Assembly (NCBI RefSeq): GCF_016722765.1
Contig: NZ_JAEQND010000010.1
Span: 1-64,000, forward strand
DNA length: 64,000 nucleotides
Direction of reading: 5' to 3'
Origin: Ramlibacter alkalitolerans
GTDB taxonomy: Bacteria; Pseudomonadota; Gammaproteobacteria; Burkholderiales; Burkholderiaceae_C
Shown here in pieces: positions 1 to 6,256 of this stretch. The notes below the pieces were generated by a model. That model saw nothing but the letters and a program-made list of their open reading frames with translations, was not told the DNA's origin and searched no databases. Position numbers and translations under genes: made by a program. The stretch's first letter is position 1. Every line of letters starts with the position of its first letter.

Positions 1-147
1 TACCTAAAGCGAACCGACGACCTGTCTCTGTACACGCAGGAGCAGCTAGACCAGGTCGCCAGAAAGCTCAATACACGTCCCAGAGAGACTTTGGGATTCG
101 AGTCACCAGCCGAAAGGCTGGCAGCCACCGTTGCATTGACCGGTTGA
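1..147 (+). CDS. IS30-family transposase, C-terminal end only (gene starts before the window)
   Basis: Frame 1 is open from the first base and ends with TGA at 145-147, giving 48 residues. They read as the very C-terminus of an IS30-family DDE transposase: LSLYTQEQLDQVARKLN, then RPRETLGFESPAERL, which is the stretch that follows the catalytic Glu in this family. The catalytic residues lie outside the window, so activity cannot be judged. The stop codon is followed within a few bases by a chromosomal palindromic repeat, so the right end of the insertion sequence probably lies near 145-165. I could not fix the terminal inverted repeat because the left end is missing. Family assignment rests on this C-terminal motif only. 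Confidence 0.8.
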   Translation, partial: YLKRTDDLSLYTQEQLDQVARKLNTRPRETLGFESPAERLAATVALTG

Positions 148-149
148 GA

Positions 150-222
150 CCGCCGGGACCCAGGGCTCCCCAAGGCCGCGCGCGGCGCGGCTCCTGGATT
201 CCCGCCTGCGCGGGAATGACGG
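150..222. repeat. Family A dispersed palindromic repeat, copy 1
   Basis: The core GGATTCCCGCCTGCGCGGG followed by AATGAC (196-220) forms a GC-rich hairpin. The left half (GACCCAGGGCTCCC) resembles the partner half of the other copies near 6130, 8618 and 24184. It sits between the transposase end and the stop codon of the minus-strand exporter, ten bases from that stop. Such elements are typical intergenic repeats of Burkholderiales and may end transcripts by folding. Confidence 0.75.
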
Positions 223-231
223 CTTGTGGCG

Positions 232-1131
232 TCAGCGCCCCTTCTTCCGGTTCACCAGCACGATCCCCGCCGCCACGGCCACCAGCGCCACCAGCAACTG
301 CGGCGTCAACCTCTCGTTCAACAGCACCACCCCGAACAGTAGCGCGAACAGCGGCGCCAGGAAGGTGAACGACGACAGCTGCGTCGCGGGGTAGTGCCGC
401 AGCATCCACATCCACGCCAGGTAGCTCGCGAACGCGCCGATCGCCGTCTGCAGCGCGATCGACACCCAGGCGTAGGCGGAGTAGTGCAGCGACCAGCTCT
501 CCCCCAATGCCAGCGACAGCAGCGGCGCCACCATCGTCGTCACGGCCACCTGATAGAACAGGGTCTTCTCCGCGCTGGCCGTCGCCAGCTTGCTGCCGCG
601 GATCACGATCGTGGTCAGCCCCCACAGCACGCCGGCGGCGAGCGCGAAGGCGTCGCCGCGCAGCTGGCGCGGCGTGCTGTGGCCCGTGAAGCCTTCGCTG
701 AAGGCCAGCGCCACCGCCGCGAACGCGATGCCCAGGCCGATCCATTGCAGCGGCCGCAGCCGCTCGGAGGGCGACACGCGCGGCAGCAGCAGGGCCACCA
801 CGAAGGGCGAGGTGTAGAGGAACACCGTCAGCCGCGAGGCCGCCGTATCGCGCAGCCCGAGGTAGATGCAGGTGAATTCGGCGGCGAACAGCAGGCCCGC
901 GAGCACGCCGCCGCGCAAGGTGCCATCCGGCTCGAACAGCCGGATGCCGCGCCACGCGCACCAGAGCCACAGCAGGGCGGTGGCGCCGGCGAAGCGCAGC
1001 GCCGCCTGCCATAGGGGCGGCACTTCGGGCACGGTGGTCTTGATCAGGATCTGCTGGAAGCCCCAGAACAGGCAGCAGGCGACCAGCAGCGAAACGGCGA
1101 GGGCGTCGAGATGTTCTTTTCTTTCGCGCAT
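232..1131 (-). CDS. EamA/DMT-family transporter
   Basis: This 299-residue integral membrane protein has the ten hydrophobic segments and two EamA halves of drug/metabolite transporters (LLVACCLFWGFQQILIK near the start, VVLLNERLTPQLLVALV near the end) and a basic cytoplasmic tail (NRKKGR). Family members export small metabolites or amino acids; the substrate cannot be read from sequence. It begins 18 bases after the stop of the MarR gene on the same strand, so it is probably the last gene of the flavin reductase-marR-transporter operon. That context suggests it moves a substrate or intermediate of the adjacent ring-cleavage pathway. This role is inference. Confidence 0.85.
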   Translation of the reverse strand: MRERKEHLDALAVSLLVACCLFWGFQQILIKTTVPEVPPLWQAALRFAGATALLWLWCAWRGIRLFEPDGTLRGGVLAGLLFAAEFTCIYLGLRDTAASRLTVFLYTSPFVVALLLPRVSPSERLRPLQWIGLGIAFAAVALAFSEGFTGHSTPRQLRGDAFALAAGVLWGLTTIVIRGSKLATASAEKTLFYQVAVTTMVAPLLSLALGESWSLHYSAYAWVSIALQTAIGAFASYLAWMWMLRHYPATQLSSFTFLAPLFALLFGVVLLNERLTPQLLVALVAVAAGIVLVNRKKGR

Positions 1132-1149
1132 CGCGCGATGGTAGCGACG

Positions 1150-1575
1150 CTACAGCCCCGCGAGCTTGGCCAGCAGCTTCTTGAGCGCCTGCTGCTCCGA
1201 CGCCGCCAGCGAGCGCAGCACCTGCGATTCGTGCGCGCGCGCCTTTCCCAGCAAGGGGCGCACCAGCCGCTTGCCCGCGCTGCTCGCCCCGACCAGCGTG
1301 CGGCGCTGGTCGGCGGGATCGGCCAGCAGCGTGACCCAGCCCTGTTCGGCCATGCGTTGCACCAGCTTGGTCACGGTCGGCTGCTTGGCCAGCACTTCGT
1401 GCGCGAGCTGGCTGACCGTCAGCGGCGGGCTGTCGTGCAGCGTCGCCAGCACCCGCCACTCGATCGAACTCAGGCCGGCGGCGCGCACCTGGCTGTCGAA
1501 GTTCTTGTACAGCGCGTGATTGGCCTGCCCCAGCAGGTAGCCGAGGTAGTCGTCGACGAAGCGTTCGCTGCTCAC
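1150..1575 (-). CDS. MarR-family transcriptional regulator
   Basis: The protein has 141 residues with a winged helix-turn-helix at about 35-100: SIEWRVLATL, the recognition part AKQPTVTKLVQRM, and a wing containing DPADQRR. It starts with GTG at 1575, which overlaps the TGA of the upstream flavin reductase by four bases (GTGA), a sign of translational coupling. MarR proteins usually repress a divergent promoter and release it on binding an aromatic ligand. A perfect 14-bp palindrome sits between the two divergent arms of this cluster and is the obvious operator. MarR-type regulators (NicR, PicR) control known pyridine-acid pathways, which fits the neighbours. The ligand is unknown. Confidence 0.88.
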   Translation of the reverse strand: MSSERFVDDYLGYLLGQANHALYKNFDSQVRAAGLSSIEWRVLATLHDSPPLTVSQLAHEVLAKQPTVTKLVQRMAEQGWVTLLADPADQRRTLVGASSAGKRLVRPLLGKARAHESQVLRSLAASEQQALKKLLAKLAGL

Positions 1576-2081
1576 AGCGGCAGCTCCGTGTAGTAGCGCC
1601 CGCCGTGGAACAGCAGCGGCAGCGCGCCCGCGCGGTGCGCGCAGCGCTCCACCTCGCCGACGAAGATGATGTGGTCGCCTTCCTCGTAGCGGCTGCGGTT
1701 GAAGCACTCGAAGGTGGCCGCGGCGCCATGCAGCAGTGGCGCGCCGCCTGCGCCCTCGTCGAAGCCCACGCCGCTCCAGCGGTCCGCGCCGCGGGTGGCG
1801 AAGCGCTCCGCCAGCGCCTTCTGGTCGGCGGCCAGCACGTTGATCGCGTAGTGCGAGCCGGCGCTGAAGACCGTCATCGACGCCGCGGCGCGGGACAGGC
1901 TCCACAGCACCAGCGGCGGCGACAGCGACACCGAGTTGAACGAATTGGCCGTGAGCCCGATCAGGCCGCCCGCGGTGGTGCGTGCGGTCACGATGGTCAC
2001 GCCGGTGGCGAACATGCCCAGGGCGGCACGGAATTCCTGCGCGGAAAAGGTGGGCGGCTGCGCCTGCTGCGGCGGGTTCAT
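1572..2081 (-). CDS. Flavin reductase, HpaC/DIM6 type
   Basis: A 169-residue flavin reductase-like protein. It shows the family pattern of FATGVTIVTA near residue 22 and GLTANSFNSVSLSPPLVLWSL around 40-60, where flavin binds, and ends in GGRYYTELPL. These enzymes use NAD(P)H to make free reduced flavin for a partner monooxygenase. The acyl-CoA-dehydrogenase-like flavoprotein at 4032 on the other arm is a plausible partner. I chose the ATG at 2081 because the next upstream ATG (2108) lies inside the intergenic palindrome. No strong ribosome binding site is visible for either. First gene of the minus-strand operon. Confidence 0.85.
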   Translation of the reverse strand: MNPPQQAQPPTFSAQEFRAALGMFATGVTIVTARTTAGGLIGLTANSFNSVSLSPPLVLWSLSRAAASMTVFSAGSHYAINVLAADQKALAERFATRGADRWSGVGFDEGAGGAPLLHGAAATFECFNRSRYEEGDHIIFVGEVERCAHRAGALPLLFHGGRYYTELPL

Positions 2082-2095
2082 GGGCTGGCCGATTG

Positions 2096-2109
2096 CATGA
2101 AATTTCATG
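2096..2109. promoter_or_regulatory. Perfect 14-bp palindrome, probable MarR operator
   Basis: CATGAAATTTCATG is a perfect inverted repeat located between the flavin reductase start (2081) and the dioxygenase start (2114). It is AT-rich in a GC-rich region. MarR dimers typically bind such short palindromes over divergent promoters, so it probably serves the regulator encoded at 1150-1575. Binding is inferred from position and symmetry only. Confidence 0.6.
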
Positions 2110-2113
2110 TAGT

Positions 2114-3181
2114 ATGAACCAGGACAAGGCGCCTCACCGCATGCTGCAGGAAACCCTCGAACCCGCCTGGCTGGACGCCTTCGAAGCCGTGCTCGGCCGC
2201 TGCGCCCTGCAGGCCGGCGACACCGTCGCGGTGCTGAGCGAAAGCCAGAGCCGCCCCATCCTGCCGGAACTCGCGCGCCTCGCCGCCGCCCGCCGCGGCG
2301 CGCAGGTATTCAGCCTCGTGCTGCCCAGCGTGTCGGCGCCTGGCGGGCTGCCGGTGGCGCGTTCCACCGGCGCCTCGCCGGTGCTGCGCCAGATCGGCCC
2401 CGTCGTCGCCGCGCTCGCGGCCAGCACGCTGGTGCTGGACTGCACGGTCGAGGGCCTGATGCACGCGCCGGAATTGCCTGCCATCCTGAAGGGCGGCGCC
2501 CGCGTCCTCTACGTCAGCAACGAACATCCCGAGGCACTGGCCCGCCTGCTGCCGGACGAAACGCTGGAACCTCTGGTCAAGGAGCACGTGAAGCGCCTGC
2601 GCGGCGCGCGTGAAATGCGCGTCACCTCGCCCGCCGGAACCGATCTTTGCGTTTCGCTGCAGGGTGCCGTCTGCGGCGGCAACTGGGGCTACACCACCCG
2701 TCCCGGGACGATGACCCACTGGCCCGGCGGCCTCGCGCTCGCCTTCCCTGCGCGCGGCAGCGTGCAGGGCACCCTGGTGCTGGCCGAAGGCGACGTCAAC
2801 CTCACCTTCAAGCGCTACCTGGAAAAGCCGGTCACCTTGCGCATCGAGGACGACTACGTCACGCGCATCGAGGGCACGGGGCTCGACGCGGAGCTGATGC
2901 GCAGCTACATCGCCGCCTGGGGCGATCGCGAAGCCTATGCCGTGAGCCACGTCGGCTACGGCCTGAACCGCGCCGCCCGCTGGGACAGCATGGCCCTGTA
3001 CGACAAGCGCGATTTCAACGGCACCGAGCTGCGCGCCTTCGCCGGCAACTTCCTTTACAGCACCGGCGCCAACGAGGTGGCGGGCCGCCACACGCCGGGC
3101 CACTTCGACCTGCCGCTGCGCGATTGCACGGTGCGCCTCGATGGCTCGACGGTGGTCGAAGCCGGTAAGCTGCTCGCATGA
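2114..3181 (+). CDS. NicX-like 2,5-dihydroxypyridine 5,6-dioxygenase (M29 aminopeptidase-related fold)
   Basis: A 355-residue protein of the family that contains NicX, the Fe(II) extradiol-type enzyme that opens 2,5-dihydroxypyridine to N-formylmaleamate. The likely metal ligands are His279 in SHVGYGLN and His330/Asp332 in PGHFDLPL; the spacing matches the two His and one Asp of NicX from Pseudomonas putida as I recall it. Surrounding motifs (GGNWGYTTRPGTMTHWPGG, GNFLYSTGANEVAG) also fit. The ATG at 2114 gives the longest protein; an ATG at 2141 is an alternative, and neither has a strong ribosome site. The stop overlaps the next gene's ATG by four bases. The related M29 peptidases are the main alternative, but the next gene supports the dioxygenase reading. 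Confidence 0.8.
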   Translation: MNQDKAPHRMLQETLEPAWLDAFEAVLGRCALQAGDTVAVLSESQSRPILPELARLAAARRGAQVFSLVLPSVSAPGGLPVARSTGASPVLRQIGPVVAALAASTLVLDCTVEGLMHAPELPAILKGGARVLYVSNEHPEALARLLPDETLEPLVKEHVKRLRGAREMRVTSPAGTDLCVSLQGAVCGGNWGYTTRPGTMTHWPGGLALAFPARGSVQGTLVLAEGDVNLTFKRYLEKPVTLRIEDDYVTRIEGTGLDAELMRSYIAAWGDREAYAVSHVGYGLNRAARWDSMALYDKRDFNGTELRAFAGNFLYSTGANEVAGRHTPGHFDLPLRDCTVRLDGSTVVEAGKLLA

Positions 3182-3969
3182 TGCCCGTGCCGGCCTTCAC
3201 CGCCCTCGGCGGCGGCGCCACCACCGTGCTGATGCTGCACGGCATCGGCGGTGGCCATCTCGCCTTCGCGCCGCAGGTGGAAACCTTCGCTTCTGCCGGC
3301 TACCGCGCCGTCGCCTGGGACATGCCAGGCTACGGCCACAGCGCGCCGATCGAGCCCTACACCTTCAAGGGCCTGGCGCAAAGCTGCATCCAGCTGATCG
3401 AAGCGCTCCAGTGCGGCAGCGTGGTGCTGCTCGGTCACAGCATGGGCGGCATGGTGGCGCAGGAGGTGGTGGCGCGCCGGCCGGAGCTGGTGAGCCGGCT
3501 GATCCTGTGCGGCACCTCGAGCGCCTTCGGCAAGCCGGATGGCGAGTGGCAGCGGGCGTTCGTCGCGCAACGCACGGCGCCGCTCGACGCCGGCCGCTCG
3601 ATGGCGGAACTGGCCGAAACGCTGGTGCCGCAGATGGTCGGCCCCGGGCCGCTGCCCGAAGGCGTGCGCCTGGCCACGCATTGCATGGGCCTGGTGCCCG
3701 CGGCCACCTACCGGCGCGCGCTGGAATGCATCGTGACCTTCGACCGCCGGCGCAACCTCGGCGAGATCCACGTGCCGACCCTGCTGGTCGCGGGCGAACA
3801 TGACCGCAACGCGCCGCCCGCGGTGATGAAGAAGATGGCGCAGGAGATTCCATGGAGCACCTACATCGAGATGAAGGGCGTCGGGCACCTGCAGAACCTG
3901 GAAGCGCCCGACGATTTCGACGGCCTGGTGCTCAATTTCCTGAACCTGCCCAACGCGCTGCTTCACTGA
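3178..3969 (+). CDS. Alpha/beta hydrolase, NicD-like (candidate N-formylmaleamate deformylase)
   Basis: A 263-residue alpha/beta hydrolase with the oxyanion loop LHGIGGG at 20-26, nucleophile Ser88 in GHSMGG, acid Asp209 in GEHDRNAPP and His237 in GVGHLQNLE, so the triad is complete. It is translationally coupled (ATGA) to the NicX-like gene. In nicotinate degradation NicD is such a hydrolase and removes formate from N-formylmaleamate, the product of NicX. The pairing makes the same step likely here. Sequence alone does not separate deformylases from other C-C or ester hydrolases, so the substrate is inferred from context. Confidence 0.78.
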   Translation: MMPVPAFTALGGGATTVLMLHGIGGGHLAFAPQVETFASAGYRAVAWDMPGYGHSAPIEPYTFKGLAQSCIQLIEALQCGSVVLLGHSMGGMVAQEVVARRPELVSRLILCGTSSAFGKPDGEWQRAFVAQRTAPLDAGRSMAELAETLVPQMVGPGPLPEGVRLATHCMGLVPAATYRRALECIVTFDRRRNLGEIHVPTLLVAGEHDRNAPPAVMKKMAQEIPWSTYIEMKGVGHLQNLEAPDDFDGLVLNFLNLPNALLH

Positions 3970-4031
3970 GGCCCACGGGCGCGCCCGCGTGACTGCGCCC
4001 CCGTGCAACGACTGATTCCTGGAGCACCCGC

Positions 4032-5279
4032 ATGCCCGAGCTCGCCTTCACGCCCGCCGTGGGAGACCACGCTTTCACCGAGTCCCAGCGCGAACTGCTG
4101 GCACGCGTCCACACCCTCGGGCGCGACAGGTTCGCGCCGCGCGCTGCGCAGTGGGACGAGGAAGCGAGCTTTCCGTTCGCGAACTACGAGGACCTGCGCG
4201 CGGCCGGCCTGCTCGCCCTGTGCGTGCCGCGCGCGCACGGCGGCCTGGGTGCCGACTACCCGACCTACATGATGCTGGCGGCGGAGCTCGGGCGCTTCTG
4301 CGGTGCCACCGCGCTCACCTACAACATGCACATCTGCTCCACGCTGTGGACCGGCGTGCTGGCCGACGGCATCCCGATGACGGAGTCGCAGCGGGCCGAG
4401 CACGCGCAGCGGCGCGAGCTGCATTTCCGGCGCGTGGTGGACGAGGGCGCGGTCTACGCCCAGCCCTTCTCCGAAGGCAGCGCCGCAGCCGCCGGGCGGG
4501 CGCCGTTCGGGACCACGGCGCGCAAGGTGGAAGGTGGCTGGGTGGTGAACGGCCGCAAGATCTTCGCCTCGCTCTCGGGCGCGGCCGACTACTACGGCGT
4601 GCTGTGCACCGAGGACAAGGGCGACGAGAAGCCGGACGCGCGCGACACCCTGTACCTGGCCGTGCCGGCCACCAGCGCAGGCCTGGCCGTCAGCGGCGAC
4701 TGGAATCCCCTCGGCATGCGCGGCACCGTGAGCCGCAACCTCACCTTCCAGGAAGTCTTCGTCACGGACGCGGAACAACTGATGCCCCGCGGCGTCTACT
4801 GGAAGGGCGCGCAGACCTGGCCGGCGATGTTCTTCACGCTGGCGCCCACCTACCTGGGGCTGGCCAACGCCGCCTATGACTTCACCGTCAGCTACCTGCG
4901 CGGCGAGGTGCCGGGCGAGCCGCCCGTCAAGCGGCGCATGTACCCGACCAAGCAGGTCGCGGTGGCGCAGATGCGCATCCAGCTCGAACAGATGCGCAGC
5001 ATCTTCCTGCGCGCGGTGCTGGAGGCGCGCCCGAATCCGTCCAAGGACGAAAGGATGCGCCTGTACGCCGCGCAATACACCGTGATGGAAGGTGCCAACG
5101 ACATCGCGCGGCTGGCCATCCGCACCTGCGGCGGCCAGAGCATGATGAAGCACCTGCCGCTGGAGCGCATCTACCGCGACAGCCGCTGTGGCTCGCTGAT
5201 GCTGCCGTGGACGGCCGAACTGGTGCTGGACCGCATGGGCCGTGAAGCCCTCTACGAAGCCGGAGAAAGGGACGAGTGA
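4032..5279 (+). CDS. Acyl-CoA dehydrogenase-like flavoprotein, possible two-component monooxygenase
   Basis: A 415-residue acyl-CoA dehydrogenase-fold protein: N-terminal helical part (AGLLALCVPRAHGGLGADY), middle beta domain (GWVVNGRKIFASLSG, LGMRGTVSRNLTFQEVFV), and C-terminal helices ending in RIYRDSRCGSLMLPWTAE. The YEGT-type loop that carries the catalytic Glu in classical acyl-CoA dehydrogenases is replaced by LMLPWTAE, and no CoA ligase or thioesterase is nearby. Flavin-dependent hydroxylases with this fold use reduced flavin from a separate reductase, such as the one at 1572-2081. I infer hydroxylation of the ring substrate, but a true dehydrogenase remains possible. GGAG lies 8 bases before the ATG. 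Confidence 0.72.
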   Translation: MPELAFTPAVGDHAFTESQRELLARVHTLGRDRFAPRAAQWDEEASFPFANYEDLRAAGLLALCVPRAHGGLGADYPTYMMLAAELGRFCGATALTYNMHICSTLWTGVLADGIPMTESQRAEHAQRRELHFRRVVDEGAVYAQPFSEGSAAAAGRAPFGTTARKVEGGWVVNGRKIFASLSGAADYYGVLCTEDKGDEKPDARDTLYLAVPATSAGLAVSGDWNPLGMRGTVSRNLTFQEVFVTDAEQLMPRGVYWKGAQTWPAMFFTLAPTYLGLANAAYDFTVSYLRGEVPGEPPVKRRMYPTKQVAVAQMRIQLEQMRSIFLRAVLEARPNPSKDERMRLYAAQYTVMEGANDIARLAIRTCGGQSMMKHLPLERIYRDSRCGSLMLPWTAELVLDRMGREALYEAGERDE

Positions 5280-6121
5280 AGAAGTCGGGGGGGTTGTTCG
5301 CCGCGCTGCTGCTGGCAGCGGCGGCGCAGGCCGAAGTACCGCGGGTGCTCCCGGGGAAATCCGCCTGCGAGCGGATGGTGCGGCGGCTGCCGAACGTGAC
5401 GGCGCCGCTGTGCGAGGCCAGCCGGCTGGTGGAGAGCGGTGCCCGGTCCGTGAACGGTACGCCGATCTACCTGCGCGACATCGGCGCCGAGCACGCGAAG
5501 CTGCGCGTGCTGGTCACCGGCGCGATCCATGGCGACGAGCTGTCGGCCGCCTCGGTGGCGCTGCACTGGATCCAGCTGGCCGCGCAGGAGCAGGTGCGGA
5601 TGCCGCAGGAGGTGCACTGGCGCTTCGTGCCGGTGCTCAATCCCGATGGCCTGCTGGCGCAGCCACCGACACGCACCAACGCGCATGGGGTCGACCTCAA
5701 CCGCAACTTCCCGACACCCGACTGGGAGCGCGATGCGGCGAGCTACTGGCAGCAGCGCACCCACAAGGACCCGCGGCGCTGGCCCGGGCCGAAGCCGCTG
5801 TCGGAGCCTGAGTCGCGCTTCCTGCACGAGCAGATGCAGAGCTTCAGGCCGCACCTGATCGTGGCCATCCACGCGCCCTATGGCGTGCTCGATTTCGACG
5901 GACCCTCGGTGCCGCCTTCGCGACTGGGGCGCCTCTACCTCGACCAGGTCGGAATCTTCCCGGGTTCGCTCGGCAACTACGGCGGCGTGCACAAGGGCGT
6001 GCCGGTGGTGACCATCGAGCTGCCCCATGCCCTGCGCACGCCGCTGGACGCGGAGATGCGCCAGATGTGGCTCGACCTGCTGCGCTGGACGGCCGCGAAG
6101 ATTCCGGGCGATCCGCGCTGA
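5276..6121 (+). CDS. Secreted M14-family zinc carboxypeptidase/amidase-like protein
   Basis: A 281-residue protein with an N-terminal signal sequence (MKKSGGLFAALLLAAAAQAE). It carries M14 metallopeptidase landmarks: the zinc pair HxxE in GAIHGDE, NPDG, the GVDLNRNFP motif, a third zinc ligand His in AIHAPYG, and a late Glu in TIELP. It resembles MpaA-type murein peptide amidases but with an export signal, so it should act in the periplasm. It starts with GTG overlapping the flavoprotein stop (GTGA), with a good GGAGAAAGG ribosome site. Why a peptidase is coupled to a ring-cleavage operon is unclear; it may deconjugate an amide-linked substrate (inference). Confidence 0.78.
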   Translation: MKKSGGLFAALLLAAAAQAEVPRVLPGKSACERMVRRLPNVTAPLCEASRLVESGARSVNGTPIYLRDIGAEHAKLRVLVTGAIHGDELSAASVALHWIQLAAQEQVRMPQEVHWRFVPVLNPDGLLAQPPTRTNAHGVDLNRNFPTPDWERDAASYWQQRTHKDPRRWPGPKPLSEPESRFLHEQMQSFRPHLIVAIHAPYGVLDFDGPSVPPSRLGRLYLDQVGIFPGSLGNYGGVHKGVPVVTIELPHALRTPLDAEMRQMWLDLLRWTAAKIPGDPR

Positions 6122-6129
6122 ATGGGAGT

Positions 6130-6218
6130 CGTCATCCCCGCGCAGGCGGGGACCCAGAGCCGCCGCGCTGCGCGCGGCAGTCCGGACGCCCTGGATTCCC
6201 GCCTGCGCGGGAATGACG
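6130..6218. repeat. Family A dispersed palindromic repeat, copy 2 (paired, inverted)
   Basis: The two arms face each other: GTCATCCCCGCGCAGGCGGGG at the left, trimmed here to its core, and GGATTCCCGCCTGCGCGGG at the right near 6193-6211, about 55 bases apart. It lies between the M14 gene and the molybdenum hydroxylase gene and may fold into a large cruciform or hairpin. Confidence 0.8.
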
Positions 6219-6256
6219 CATGCGCGCCGGCGGGAAATTGGGCAGACTCCACCCCC

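Noticed and set aside
6122..6256. Upstream start of the molybdenum hydroxylase gene at 6122
   Set aside because: The extra residues are a translation of the palindromic repeat; family similarity begins after ATG 6257.
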